Shown here: positions 55,597 through 64,000 of the stretch, piece by piece
Layout of the letters: each line of letters starts with the position of its first letter
How positions within the stretch are numbered: the stretch's first letter is position 1
Assembly (NCBI GenBank): GCA_963824085.1
Contig: CAWGNT010000018.1
Location: 62,001-126,000, forward strand
Direction: 5' to 3'
Origin: JARRNE01 sp963824085
GTDB lineage: Bacteria; Pseudomonadota; Gammaproteobacteria; Chromatiales; Chromatiaceae
Length of the DNA: 64,000 nucleotides
Program-made: the position numbers and the translations under genes
Notes under the pieces: model-generated
Database searches by the model: none
The model's input: only the letters and a program-made list of their open reading frames with translations
What the model was told of the DNA's origin: nothing

Positions 55597-55755
55597 GGCG
55601 GTTGCCGGAAAATCAACTACCAGAGTGCGCAGGATTTTCGTTCGCCTTGAAGGAGGAACGGCAGGAGTGTCGCCGGGCTATGCGACTGCCGGCGTGACGC
55701 CCAAGGCGGGCGAAAAGACCACCAAGGTGGTATTGGATTTGACAGAAATCGCCTA
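55595..55755 (+). mobile_element. MITE-like repeat, copy 2 (161 bp)
   Basis: It runs from taaggcggttgccggaaa to ttgacagaaatcgccta and matches the reverse complement of 37577-37735 over its whole length with scattered substitutions. The left end supplies the stop codon of the preceding gene. The right end lies 12 bases before the AI-2E permease start, so the permease ribosome site may be within the repeat. Confidence 0.7.
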
Positions 55756-55767
55756 GGTATCGTCGTC

Positions 55768-56838
55768 ATGGATGTCCTTGCCAATTGGTTCCGTCGCTAC
55801 TTCTCCGACCCCCAGGTCGTGTTTCTGGCGGTCGCACTGGTGGTGGGCTTTGCCGTCGTTCTCACCATGGGCCATATGTTGGCTCCAGTGCTGGCCAGCA
55901 TCGTTATCGCTTACTTGCTCGAAGGGCTTGTTGCCTATTGGGAGGGTTTCGGTTGGCCTCGTCTCGCGGGCGTGCTCGTCGTGTACAGCTTGTTCATGAT
56001 GTTCGTTGCGCTCATCGTGTTCGGTGTGATGCCACTGGTCTCCCGCCAGGTGACCGAGCTGGTCCAACAGCTTCCGTACATGATCTCCGAGGGTCAGAAC
56101 GCGCTGATGCAGCTGCCGGAGCGCTATCCAGAGATAGTCACTAGCGACCAGATCCAGCAGCTGATCGGCGCAATCCGCTCCGAGATTGCAAACTTCGGTC
56201 AGCAGGTTGTTTCTTGGTCGCTGGCCTCGGTGGTCGGTGTCATGACTCTGCTCGTCTACGTGATCCTGGTCCCGCTGCTAGTCTTCTTCTTCCTCAAGGA
56301 CCGAGATCTGATCCTCGACTGGTCTAGGAGCTACCTTCCTCGACATCGCCGCATCGCCGGGACCGTATGGCGGGACGTGGATCGCCAGATCTCCAACTAT
56401 GTGCGGGGCAAGTTCTGGGAGATCCTCATCATCTGGGCGGTTAGCTATCTGACCTTCTACGGGTTCGGTCTGCGTTACGCCATGTTGCTGGGCATGCTGG
56501 TGGGGCTGTCGGTGATCGTCCCGTACATCGGCGCCTCGGTCGTAACGGTGCCGGTGCTGCTGATCGCTTGGTTTCAATGGGGGTGGAGCTCCCAGTTTGC
56601 GTGGTTGACGGCCGCGTACTTCGTCATCCAGGCGCTGGACGGCAACGTGCTCGTGCCCCTTCTGTTTTCCGAGGTCGTGGATCTCCACCCGGTGGCGATT
56701 ATCGTAGCCATCCTGGTGTTCGGCGGTCTTTGGGGATTTTGGGGGGTGTTTTTCGCCATCCCGCTGGCGACGCTGGTTCAGGCAACCTTGACCGCGTGGC
56801 CGCGCAAGGACCCGCAGACGCTGCAAGAGGCAGCTTGA
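55768..56838 (+). CDS. AI-2E/PerM family transporter
   Basis: A 356-residue protein with about eight hydrophobic segments. Family motifs include ILVPLLVFFFLKDRDLILDW, VWRDVDRQISNYVRGKFWEI and MLVGLSVIVPYIGASVVTVP. PerM relatives export signals or ions; the specificity is unknown. It lies directly downstream of the repeat. Confidence 0.9.
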   Translation: MDVLANWFRRYFSDPQVVFLAVALVVGFAVVLTMGHMLAPVLASIVIAYLLEGLVAYWEGFGWPRLAGVLVVYSLFMMFVALIVFGVMPLVSRQVTELVQQLPYMISEGQNALMQLPERYPEIVTSDQIQQLIGAIRSEIANFGQQVVSWSLASVVGVMTLLVYVILVPLLVFFFLKDRDLILDWSRSYLPRHRRIAGTVWRDVDRQISNYVRGKFWEILIIWAVSYLTFYGFGLRYAMLLGMLVGLSVIVPYIGASVVTVPVLLIAWFQWGWSSQFAWLTAAYFVIQALDGNVLVPLLFSEVVDLHPVAIIVAILVFGGLWGFWGVFFAIPLATLVQATLTAWPRKDPQTLQEAA

Positions 56839-56892
56839 CGAACGACGGCAGCTCCTCCCTGGTCTGGCTGCCGTCGGCGGACGTCGACGTCC

Positions 56893-57072
56893 CTACTTGT
56901 TGGTTCGGATGCCGAAAGGAAGATAGGCGGGACACCAGCTTACAAGCGCGGTTCCCAGGAGTACGATCCCGATGGCTCCGAGCCAGTTGTGTGCGTAGAT
57001 GCCCCAACCGATGAGGGCGATGCCGACGACAGCGCGGATCGCCCGGTCCGCGGTGCCCATGTTCTTCGTCAT
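56893..57072 (-). CDS. DUF2892 (YgaP-like) small membrane protein
   Basis: A 59-residue protein from the ATG at 57072 (AGGAG upstream). Translation gives MTKNMGTADRAIRAVVGIAL, IGWGIYAHNWLGAIGIVLLG and TALVSWCPAYLPFGI. This is the inner-membrane DUF2892 domain with the conserved Cys-Pro and the terminal PFG. It is found alone or behind rhodanese domains, and is thought to form a helical hairpin pair. It is convergent with the AI-2E gene. Confidence 0.85.
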   Translation of the reverse strand: MTKNMGTADRAIRAVVGIALIGWGIYAHNWLGAIGIVLLGTALVSWCPAYLPFGIRTNK

Positions 57073-57380
57073 GTCAGATCTCCTAGTAGGTTGCTCACAA
57101 GATCGTCTGCCGTTGCAGGGCGGCGCGGGGAATGCCGCGCGAGACTAAAGCGGGTACCCTTCACCTGAGACTAGATATGTGCGCCGCCGCTCACGGAAAA
57201 AAGAGCATAGCTGGTGGGTCGTGTGCCGTCCTTGATTTTTCGTCGGGAGATGGGTCTTGTGCGCCCGTCGGTTTCGGCAGGGGACATATGGGATGCCTCC
57301 CTGAAGGGCCGCTGTGCGACGAAAGACGGCGATTCTAGCTGTTACAATCTGTGCATCGAGGCGCTATTCGCCAACCGCCC
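57073..57380. other. Divergent intergenic region before the protease gene
   Basis: No gene is seen. A ttacaat sequence at 57342-57348 could be a -10 box for the protease gene, without a good -35. Two weak inverted repeats may be operators. Nothing else is recognised. Confidence 0.35.
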
Positions 57381-58610
57381 ATGCACGCCTTCCGCCTTTC
57401 TCGGTTTTTGTTCTGGTTTGCGGTCTTTTTCCTCGCGGCCTTGTCCTTGCGGCCGTGGCTGGAGCGTCTGTTCATTGGCTATCAGGCCGAGCCGCGGGAG
57501 ATCACCGCTCGGGGCGACCTGGCGGCCGACGAGCAGACGACGATCGCCATCTTTCAAGCGACCAATCCTGCGGTCGTCTACATCACGACGACGCGGCGAG
57601 TCCTGGATCTGTGGACCCGCAATGTCATGGAGGTCCCTCGCGGCACAGGCTCCGGCGTCATTTGGGACGAGCACGGCAATGTGGTGACCAACTACCACGT
57701 CGTAGCTGGTGTGCAGTCTGCCCATGTGAGGCTGTCCGATCAGCGGACCTACGATGCCGTGCTGGTGGGGGCGAGTGCGGATGACGACATTGCCGTGCTG
57801 CGCATCAACGTGCCGATTGCCCGCCCGCGGCCGGTACCCATCGGCACCAGCCATGATTTGAAGGTTGGACAAAAGGTCTTCGCGATCGGCAACCCGTTCG
57901 GCTTGGACTACACGCTGACCACTGGCGTGATCTCCGCCCTGGATCGCTCCATCCAGGACGAAGACGGTAAGTCAATCGACCATCTCATCCAGACGGACGC
58001 GGCCATAAACCCGGGCAATTCGGGCGGGCCCCTCATCGACAGCGCGGGCCGCCTGATCGGGATCAACACTGCGATATTCAGTCCTTCCGGTGCCTTTGCA
58101 GGCATCGGTTTTGCCGTTCCGGTGGATACCGTCAACCGAATTGTTCCGCACTTGATTGCCTACGGACGCTATATTCGCCCGAGCCTCGGCATCACTGCGG
58201 ACGATGACCTGAGCCACCGCTTTCTCCGGGAAATCGGCATCTCTGGCGTACTGATCCTGAGGGTCGAAACGGGATCGGCGGCGGACCGGGCGGGACTAAG
58301 GGGCACGCGGGTGACGACGGACGGGAGCGTTACCCCGGGGGATGTCATCCTCGCTGTGGACGGCAAGTCGGTGAAGACGGTCGGGGAGTTGACCGACGTT
58401 CTCGAAGGTTACAGCGTCGGCGATCGCGTCGAGCTCACCATCGAGCGCGATGGCGGGACCGAGCATGTGCCTGTGGTCCTCGGCCGCACGACACAGCGTT
58501 CCGGCGGCGTTTATATGTCGAGCGGACTCCCGCAGAAGCGCGCGGCGACCCTCTCCGGAGGTTTCTCGAAGGTACGGGCCTTTCGGCCACAAACTGAAAG
58601 CCCCATTTGA
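57381..58610 (+). CDS. Membrane-anchored HtrA-family serine protease (DegS/DegQ-like)
   Basis: A 409-residue protein. One N-terminal helix (FLFWFAVFFLAALSLRPWL) anchors it to the inner membrane. The trypsin-like domain carries His in VVTNYHVVAG, Asp in ADDDIAVLRI and Ser in NPGNSGGPLI. One PDZ domain (LILRVETGSAADRAGLRGTR) follows, then a tail of about 45 residues beyond the usual end. One PDZ and the anchor are like DegS, which cleaves RseA. No rseA or partner is seen here. It may respond to misfolded envelope proteins. Confidence 0.92.
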   Translation: MHAFRLSRFLFWFAVFFLAALSLRPWLERLFIGYQAEPREITARGDLAADEQTTIAIFQATNPAVVYITTTRRVLDLWTRNVMEVPRGTGSGVIWDEHGNVVTNYHVVAGVQSAHVRLSDQRTYDAVLVGASADDDIAVLRINVPIARPRPVPIGTSHDLKVGQKVFAIGNPFGLDYTLTTGVISALDRSIQDEDGKSIDHLIQTDAAINPGNSGGPLIDSAGRLIGINTAIFSPSGAFAGIGFAVPVDTVNRIVPHLIAYGRYIRPSLGITADDDLSHRFLREIGISGVLILRVETGSAADRAGLRGTRVTTDGSVTPGDVILAVDGKSVKTVGELTDVLEGYSVGDRVELTIERDGGTEHVPVVLGRTTQRSGGVYMSSGLPQKRAATLSGGFSKVRAFRPQTESPI

Positions 58611-58637
58611 ATGGGATAGAAACGGAGGTTTAGCGAG

Positions 58638-58961
58638 ATGAAAGCATTGATGCTCATTACGGGTAGCGGGCCCATGGTGGTTCTGTCCTCGCACCAGTCC
58701 CCGGACGACGACGTTTTACTGGGCAAGCTGAAGGCCAAGGGTATCGACAAGTTCATGGCCTACGAGCTGCCGCTCGACGAGGTACAGGCCAAGTACGGCG
58801 GGCACTTTCAGACGGTCGTCAACGACCTCCACGAGACGGACGACCTACGTGTCCTGGACGTGAACGGCCAGCGGGTGTTTGGGCTGTTCCAGCTCAATGG
58901 GCTCGGAGAGCCGTTCATATACGAGCCGGATGGTCTGACGACCAAGGTCTACGTGGATTAG
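58638..58961 (+). CDS. Conserved hypothetical protein (107 aa)
   Basis: The ATG at 58638 follows ggaggtttagcg. The protein (MKALMLITGSGPMVVLSSHQ, LLGKLKAKGIDKFMAYELPL, FGLFQLNGLGEPFIYEPDGL) is soluble and has a compact alpha/beta look. The family is not recognised. It starts 27 bases after the protease gene and may be cotranscribed. Confidence 0.75.
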   Translation: MKALMLITGSGPMVVLSSHQSPDDDVLLGKLKAKGIDKFMAYELPLDEVQAKYGGHFQTVVNDLHETDDLRVLDVNGQRVFGLFQLNGLGEPFIYEPDGLTTKVYVD

Positions 58962-59038
58962 GTCCACGCCAGAAGCGGATAAGGGAGTGGGTCTGGTGGA
59001 GAGGGGATGCGCCCGCCGGAGCGGCGGGCGCGGGTCGC

Positions 59039-59296
59039 TCAGTTGAGGCCGCAGACACCGCCAGGGCAGCAGCTCCCGGTGCTGCACGCCGGCCCAGTCC
59101 CGCTGCCGAGGCTGTTGCTGGAGACGATATTGCCCCCGGTGGCGAGTCGATAAACGGGGCTTTCGGTCGGGGTTTCCCCTGGCTGAAGGCCGGCGCGGGC
59201 ACACAGCTCGCCCCAGGTCGAAAGGCTTTCGCTCATGCGGTGGCTGACCTCCACCACACGGTTGTTGGCGTCGCAGCGATAGTCATAAGTCGGCAT
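59039..59296 (-). CDS. FmdB-type zinc ribbon protein
   Basis: An 85-residue protein from the ATG at 59296, with GGAGGG upstream. It begins MPTYDYRCDANNRVVEVSHR, as FmdB/YdhK regulatory zinc ribbons do, and later has a cysteine cluster CSTGSCCPGGVCGLN. The usual first CxxC has only one Cys (RCDAN), so the first half of the ribbon may not bind metal. The function is unknown. Confidence 0.7.
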   Translation of the reverse strand: MPTYDYRCDANNRVVEVSHRMSESLSTWGELCARAGLQPGETPTESPVYRLATGGNIVSSNSLGSGTGPACSTGSCCPGGVCGLN

Positions 59297-59455
59297 CTTG
59301 GCCCTCCGAAAATATCGATAAACGCTAATATACGCGATTATATTCAACGGATTCGCCGAGGCAAGCTTTGCCTGCCGTAAGCCGCCAGCCTTTAGCTGCT
59401 GCGAGGCGTGCCGAGAGCTTTCTTGGCGGGCCTGCAGGCGATTCCAGTGTGGCAG

Positions 59456-59836
59456 TTAGAGACCGGCGATGGCGGAGCGCTCCAGGACGTGGAGGTGGAC
59501 CCGTTCATCAGCCTCTGGCGTACGGTGGAAACTCGCCTCGAGCTCCGGTCCGACGGTCGCCGGGTCCTCCGTGGCGATTACAAGACGGAAGCGGTTCAAG
59601 CCCCGGCGGTCCCTCTCCTGCCTGCCCTCGCGTATCAAGGTTGTCAAGTGGACCAGATCAGGTGGACGGGCACCGTCGATGAGGTAGACAAGCAGCCGGT
59701 CGCCAATCATGATCCGACGCAGTGCGTGAGTCCCGTCGTTGTCCAAGTACTGGTCCCGCACAACGGCAAAGACCTCCGGCGGGCAGGTGCATCCCAGCGC
59801 ATCGCGGACAAAACGTTCGATCCGCGTTCGGTCCAT
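59456..59836 (-). CDS. Conserved hypothetical protein (126 aa)
   Basis: From the ATG at 59836 the protein begins MDRTRIERFVRDALGCTCPP and continues EVFAVVRDQYLDNDG, GDRLLVYLIDGARPPDLVHL and a C-terminal strand set. The frame is open up to 59929 upstream, so the start is uncertain. The CTCPPEV segment recalls small proteins of unknown function in sulfur-oxidising gammaproteobacteria, a weak match from memory. It is downstream of the phoH gene on the same strand. Confidence 0.6.
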   Translation of the reverse strand: MDRTRIERFVRDALGCTCPPEVFAVVRDQYLDNDGTHALRRIMIGDRLLVYLIDGARPPDLVHLTTLIREGRQERDRRGLNRFRLVIATEDPATVGPELEASFHRTPEADERVHLHVLERSAIAGL

Positions 59837-59995
59837 CACGGCCGGATACTGGCGTATCTGCGAGACCCAGGCTTGCCAGTTCGGGTTGGCTTCATGGTCT
59901 TCACCGTCGGTAGCCTTGGGTCCTCTCAAGCATCAGAGACGGAACAGGTCGTTGCATCAGGGGCTTGTGATCGTGGACGGAGACATGGCTCGTGC

Positions 59996-61414
59996 TTACA
60001 GCTCCTCCGATGCGAAGTCCGCCAGGCGCGAACGCTCCCCACGCAACAGGGTGATGTGTCCGCTGTGTTCCCAGTTCTTGAAGCGATCTACCACGTAGGT
60101 CAGGCCCGATGTGGTCTCCGTCAGATAGGGCGTGTCGATCTGGGAGATGTTGCCCAGGCAGACGATCTTGGTCCCGGGGCCGGCACGTGTAATCAAGGTC
60201 TTCATCTGCTTGGCGGTCAGGTTCTGCGCCTCGTCCAGGATGATGTACTTGTGCAGAAAGGTGCGCCCTCGCATGAAATTCATTGACTGGATGCGTATGC
60301 GATTACGCAGCAGGTCGTTGGTCGCCGCCCGCCCCCAGTCACCGCCCTCGGTTTGGGTTAGCACCTCCAGGTTGTCCATCAGGGCGCCCATCCAGGGGGT
60401 CATCTTTTCCTCCTCGGTCCCCGGGAGAAAGCCGATGTCCTCGCCCACGGGCACGGTGACCCGCGTCATGATGATCTCGCGGTAAATACTGCGGTCGAGC
60501 ACCTGAGAGAGACCCCCCGCGAGGGCGAGAAGTGTCTTGCCCGTGCCCGCAGCACCGAGCAGGGTGACGAAATCGAGCTCCGGGTCCATGAGCATGTTGA
60601 GCGCGAAGTTCTGCTCCCGATTGCGGGCGTTGATACCCCACACGTTGTGCCGCGGCGTCCGATAGTCGCTGACCAGCTCGATGACCGCCTCGGTAGCAGA
60701 CCGCTTCTCCCGCACGATGGCCTCGAAGCCGTCATCGCCCGCGATGAAGAGACATTGGCTCGAATACCAATCCGTCACGTCGAGACCGCTCACCTTGTAG
60801 AAGGTTCGGCCTTCCTCCTTCCAGGAATCCAGCTCCTTGTCATGCGAGCTCCAGAAGTCTGCACCAAGCTCAGCCTGGCCGGTGTAGAGCAGGGTGACAT
60901 CGTCCAGCACCTGATCGGTCGAGTAGTCCTCGGCGGGGATTCCGAGGACCGCCGCCTTGATGCGCAGGTTGATGTCCTTGGAGACGATGATGACCGTGCG
61001 CTCTGGATGCTTCGCCTGCAGGACCTGTGCGGTGCCGAGGATGTTGTTGTCGACGTTGCTCCCCGGCAGGGTGTCCGGCAGTCGAAGGTTGAGCGGCTCG
61101 GTCTGAAAGAACAGGCGACCCGTGGCAGGAATCATGTGTCCGCCGGAGCTCTCCGCGAACGGGAGGATGGGCAGCCCGGCGTCGATCTCACTCTTGTCCG
61201 CGCCGCTCATCAGGTGGTCGAGAAACCGGCTTACTTGCCGCACATTGCGCGCCACCTCCGACATGCCCTTCTTCGCCTTGTCGAGCTCCTCCAACACCGC
61301 CATGGGGAGGAACACGTCATGCTCCTGAAAGCGGTAGATGGACGTCGGGTCGTGCATGAGCACATTGGTGTCCAGGACGAAGAGGCACCGTTTGTCGTTT
61401 TCGCGCTTGATCAT
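59996..61414 (-). CDS. PhoH-family ATPase with N-terminal PIN domain
   Basis: A protein of 472 residues from the ATG at 61414; a TTG start at 61474 is possible. The N-terminal PIN domain has CLFVLDTNVLMHDPTSIYRF with acidic residues, and the C-terminal PhoH domain has Walker A LLGAAGTGKTLLALAGG and Walker B YIILDEAQNLTAKQMK. This matches PhoH2-type toxins/RNA helicase-nucleases. It is followed by a hypothetical gene and preceded by bcp, forming a run gcvR-bcp-phoH. Confidence 0.92.
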   Translation of the reverse strand: MIKRENDKRCLFVLDTNVLMHDPTSIYRFQEHDVFLPMAVLEELDKAKKGMSEVARNVRQVSRFLDHLMSGADKSEIDAGLPILPFAESSGGHMIPATGRLFFQTEPLNLRLPDTLPGSNVDNNILGTAQVLQAKHPERTVIIVSKDINLRIKAAVLGIPAEDYSTDQVLDDVTLLYTGQAELGADFWSSHDKELDSWKEEGRTFYKVSGLDVTDWYSSQCLFIAGDDGFEAIVREKRSATEAVIELVSDYRTPRHNVWGINARNREQNFALNMLMDPELDFVTLLGAAGTGKTLLALAGGLSQVLDRSIYREIIMTRVTVPVGEDIGFLPGTEEEKMTPWMGALMDNLEVLTQTEGGDWGRAATNDLLRNRIRIQSMNFMRGRTFLHKYIILDEAQNLTAKQMKTLITRAGPGTKIVCLGNISQIDTPYLTETTSGLTYVVDRFKNWEHSGHITLLRGERSRLADFASEEL

Positions 61415-61500
61415 GGGGGTGACGGGTACGGGGACTCGGCCGCTCAGGAGCGGCGACAAGGGTTTCGGGGACAAGTAATGAATGTCCGGCCAGACGCGCG

Positions 61501-61977
61501 TCAGACCTGCGGGCCGAGCTCCCTAACCGCCGCCAGTACTTCTGCCACGTGGTCCTTGACCTTCACGCCTCGCCACTCGCGGCGGAGGACCCCCTGGGAA
61601 TCGATCAGGAAGGTGCTGCGCTCGATGCCGCGTACATCCTTGCCGTACATCTTCTTCTGCTTGATTACGTCGAAAAGGTTGCAGAGCGTCTCGTCTTTGT
61701 CGGAGATTAGGTCGAACGGGAATGACTGCTTGGCCTTGAAATTTTGTTGCGCCTTGAGGCTGTCACGAGAGGCTCCCAGTATGGTGGCCGATGCCTCTTC
61801 GAAGGCTGCGGCCGCATCGCGAAAGTCCTGGCCCTCCTGGGTGCATCCCGGAGTACTGGCCTTGGGGTAGAAGTAGAGAACGAGCTTCTTTCCGTGAAAG
61901 TCCCGGAGATGGACGGTCATGTTTCCGGTAGTCTGCAGCTCGAGATCCGGAACGGGGTCGCCGAGGGCTAAGGTCAT
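61501..61977 (-). CDS. bcp: Thioredoxin-dependent peroxiredoxin Bcp
   Basis: A 158-residue peroxiredoxin: VLYFYPKASTPGCTQEGQDF contains the peroxidatic cysteine, and the resolving cysteine of the usual C-x4-C pair is absent (CTQEGQD), a known variant. It reduces hydrogen peroxide and organic peroxides. It starts 7 bases after the gcvR stop. Confidence 0.95.
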   Translation of the reverse strand: MTLALGDPVPDLELQTTGNMTVHLRDFHGKKLVLYFYPKASTPGCTQEGQDFRDAAAAFEEASATILGASRDSLKAQQNFKAKQSFPFDLISDKDETLCNLFDVIKQKKMYGKDVRGIERSTFLIDSQGVLRREWRGVKVKDHVAEVLAAVRELGPQV

Positions 61978-61983
61978 CGGGCG

Positions 61984-62535
61984 CTATCCTTTGAGCGGCT
62001 CCAGCACCGCGTCGAGATTGAGGCCGTCGCAGTAGTCCATGAACTCCTCGCGCAGGGTGGCGATGTGGATCTCCGCCGGGATGCCAACGGTCATGTGTAC
62101 GGAGAACATGGGTGTTCCTGTATGTGCGGCCGCGTACGTGGCGGTGGACATGTCTTCGATGTTGATGCTCCGCTCGGCGAAAAAGCCCGCCAGGTTGTTG
62201 ACTATGCCCGGGTGGTCCATGGAGACGACGTCTACGGCGTAGGGCAATAGGTTGCCTCCCGGCGCGCGCTCCCCGGTGCGTTTGGACGCGATCGTCATGC
62301 CCAGCTGGCGCCCAATCTCGGGCAGCGCGTTCTCGACCTTCGCGAGCGTATTCCACTTGCCTTCCACCAAGAGCATCGCGGCGAATTCCCCGCCGAGGAC
62401 CGTCATGCGGCTGTCCTCGATGTTGCAGCCGTGGTCGAGGATCGCCTTCGATAGCTGATTGACAATGCCCGGATGATCCTCACCCAGGGCGGAGATGACG
62501 AGGTAGGTCTTCTTGGTAGCCATTTCCGGGCTCAT
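61984..62535 (-). CDS. gcvR: Glycine cleavage system transcriptional repressor
   Basis: A 183-residue protein with two ACT domains: YLVISALGEDHPGIVNQLSK and DVVSMDHPGIVNNLAGFFAE, both with the small-molecule GEDHPG-type loops. GcvR binds glycine and controls the glycine cleavage genes in E. coli. An alternative start is at 62523. It is divergent from dapA and upstream of bcp, as in many gammaproteobacteria. Confidence 0.92.
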   Translation of the reverse strand: MSPEMATKKTYLVISALGEDHPGIVNQLSKAILDHGCNIEDSRMTVLGGEFAAMLLVEGKWNTLAKVENALPEIGRQLGMTIASKRTGERAPGGNLLPYAVDVVSMDHPGIVNNLAGFFAERSINIEDMSTATYAAAHTGTPMFSVHMTVGIPAEIHIATLREEFMDYCDGLNLDAVLEPLKG

Positions 62536-62652
62536 GCGATTTCTTGGGGGGCACGGTTACGCTCGGGGCGAGTGTAGCACGGGGCCTGAGCGGTCATTAA
62601 ACGTGCGTCCCCGTCGGACACTAGGTTGTTTTCCGCAGAAGCAACAAGATAA

Positions 62653-62672
62653 TATGCGGAATTTTCCGCATG
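62653..62672. promoter_or_regulatory. Palindrome upstream of dapA
   Basis: atgcggaattttccgcat is an 18-bp perfect palindrome between the divergent gcvR and dapA genes, 17 bases before the dapA start. It could be an operator or a short hairpin in the dapA leader. No known binding motif was recognised. Confidence 0.4.
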
Positions 62673-62687
62673 CTCGGAGTTGTCAAG

Positions 62688-63563
62688 ATGTTTCGCGGCA
62701 GCCTGGTCGCTCTCATTACGCCCATGCACGAGGACGGCCGGATCGACGAGGATGGCCTGCGTCGTCTGGTGGACTTCCACGTCGAGCAAGGAACGGCCGC
62801 CATCGTTGCCGTGGGCACCACTGGCGAGTCGGCGACGTTGGATGAAGAGGAGCACTGCGCCGTCATCCGGCGTGTCGTGGAATTTGCCGCGGGACGAGTG
62901 CCGGTGATCGCAGGTACCGGAGCCAACTCGACCACCGAAGCCATCACCCTCACCCGGTGCGCTCGGCAGGCAGGTGCGGACGCGGCCCTTCTTGTTACGC
63001 CTTACTACAACAAGCCTACGCAAGAAGGTCTCTACCTGCATCACAAGGCCGTTGCCGAGGCGGTAGATATCCCGCAGATCCTTTACAACGTCCCGGGCCG
63101 GACGGCGTGCGATATGTTGCCGGAGACTGTAGGTCGCCTCGCCATGGTACCTAACATCGTCGGGATCAAGGAGGCGACCGGCGACCTGGATCGCATCGCT
63201 CGCCTCAAGGACCTCTGCGGCGACGGGTTCGACCTGCTCAGCGGCGACGACGCGACCGCCTGCGCGTTCTTACTGCGTGGCGGGCATGGGGTCGTCTCGG
63301 TGACGGCAAATGTGGCGCCGCGTCTCATGCAGGAGATGTGCATGGCGGCCCTCGCTGGCGATCGGGATTCCGCGCTCGCAATCAATGCGCGGCTCGATGC
63401 CCTGCATCACAAGCTCTTCGTGCAGTCCAATCCCATTCCGGTCAAGTGGGCCGTGGCGCAGATGGGACTCTCCGGGCGCGGGATTCGCCTGCCCCTGACC
63501 TGGTTGACGCCGGACCTTGAACCCCAGGTCCGTGCCGCGATGGAGCAGGCGGGCGAGCTCTAG
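62688..63563 (+). CDS. dapA: 4-hydroxy-tetrahydrodipicolinate synthase
   Basis: A 291-residue enzyme from the ATG at 62688 (GGAG upstream; an in-frame start at 62670 overlaps the palindrome). Signature VAVGTTGESATL, the active-site Tyr in LLVTPYYNKPTQEGLYLHHK and Schiff-base lysine in IVGIKEATGDL are visible. It makes the first committed step of lysine and meso-DAP synthesis. bamC follows, the E. coli order. Confidence 0.97.
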   Translation: MFRGSLVALITPMHEDGRIDEDGLRRLVDFHVEQGTAAIVAVGTTGESATLDEEEHCAVIRRVVEFAAGRVPVIAGTGANSTTEAITLTRCARQAGADAALLVTPYYNKPTQEGLYLHHKAVAEAVDIPQILYNVPGRTACDMLPETVGRLAMVPNIVGIKEATGDLDRIARLKDLCGDGFDLLSGDDATACAFLLRGGHGVVSVTANVAPRLMQEMCMAALAGDRDSALAINARLDALHHKLFVQSNPIPVKWAVAQMGLSGRGIRLPLTWLTPDLEPQVRAAMEQAGEL

Positions 63564-63661
63564 CGGGAATGCAGGGCCGCGGTCGCCGACCTCTGTGAAC
63601 GGCGGGCAATGCCCGCGCCGGTGATGCAGAGAATTCCGTTAAGTATTTCGATTGACGCCCA

Positions 63662-64000
63662 ATGCCTAAACTGAAAACCCTCATAGTTTTGGTCTCGGTG
63701 CTGCTCCTTACCGCCTGCAGCAGCCTTCCCGATGTGAACGACTACCTGCCCGACCAGCGCCTGGAGTACAAGAAGCAGCGCGAGGCACAGGAGAATCTCG
63801 AGGTCCCGCCCGACCTGATCGCAGGCAACTTTGACGACGCCATGGACGTGCCGGCGCTTGGTGGATCGGCCACCTATTCCGAGTACGTGGGCGAGCGGCA
63901 CAAGCGCCGTCAGGTCGCGACGAGCGGGAAAGTCCTGCCGGAGGTGAAGGGTGTCACCTTGAAGCGGGAGGGCAACAGCCGCTGGCTCGAGGTCGAGGCG
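63662..64000 (+). CDS. bamC: Outer membrane assembly lipoprotein BamC (3' end outside window)
   Basis: The first 113 residues of a lipoprotein: signal LKTLIVLVSVLLLTAC (lipobox LTAC), then PDVNDYLPDQRLEYKKQREA and LEVPPDLIAGNFDD, the conserved unstructured N-terminus of BamC that binds BamD. The frame runs to the window edge. It lies 98 bases downstream of dapA. Confidence 0.93.
   Translation, partial: MPKLKTLIVLVSVLLLTACSSLPDVNDYLPDQRLEYKKQREAQENLEVPPDLIAGNFDDAMDVPALGGSATYSEYVGERHKRRQVATSGKVLPEVKGVTLKREGNSRWLEVEA

Noticed and set aside
1..64000. CRISPR array
   Set aside because: No regularly spaced direct repeats and no cas genes were found on either strand.

Overview
The window reads as chromosomal DNA of a GC-rich gammaproteobacterium. 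The order ndk-rlmN-pilF-rodZ-hisS-yfgM-bamB-der, with guaB-guaA-tadA and a dapA-bamC/gcvR-bcp-phoH block, is a gammaproteobacterial housekeeping arrangement. The accessory content (copper resistance remnants, PEP-CTERM tail, DUF411, DUF3047, hemerythrin) fits an environmental Chromatiales or Ectothiorhodospiraceae-like sulfur or metal habitat organism. The exact genus cannot be read from the sequence.

Bases 1-33,500 are accessory and heavily rearranged. They open with a polyol set on the minus strand: a solute-binding protein, an NCS1-type permease and a mannitol dehydrogenase-family enzyme cut by the window edge. A graveyard of broken elements follows (group II intron maturase, IS91-type and IS110-type transposases, a broken rubrerythrin). 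Next come an intact tyrosine recombinase and a strikingly AT-rich radical SAM gene. After secreted and PEP-CTERM remnants there is a 394-bp element with perfect 30-bp terminal inverted repeats and a large palindrome. A decayed copper-resistance locus runs from 15.3 to 20.4 kb: DUF411, DsbC-like protein, copA fused by deletion to the end of copB, a methionine-rich sensor kinase and a decapitated response regulator. Abutting it is a 1,608-residue DUF4062/TIR-like - nSTAND NTPase - transmembrane - WD40 protein, the best candidate in the window for a defence or signalling system. Then follow an isolated MutS domain I, a DUF104/PIN toxin-antitoxin pair, an IS200-type remnant, a LexA-like HTH protein, DUF2293 and DUF3047 proteins, a truncated MFS transporter, a CPA2 antiporter, a lipoprotein and a putA remnant.

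Bases 33,500-64,000 are mostly core genes. On the minus strand lie a methyltransferase, a four-S1-domain RNA-binding protein, a hemerythrin, two Hsp20 chaperones, tadA, guaA and guaB. xseA is divergent from guaB. The long minus-strand run ndk to der follows; its rodZ carries a single-base frameshift in a C tract. On the plus strand come a DHH phosphoesterase, a LysR regulator, an AI-2E-type permease, a DegS/DegQ-like protease and small conserved genes. Last are phoH, bcp and gcvR on the minus strand and dapA-bamC on the plus strand, bamC being cut by the window end.

Three families of dispersed repeats link distant parts of the window: a 159-161-bp MITE-like element (two copies plus an end fragment), a hairpin-bearing intergenic repeat (three copies), and an 18-20-bp palindrome found at both 12.6 and 27.6 kb. 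No tRNA, rRNA or CRISPR array was seen.
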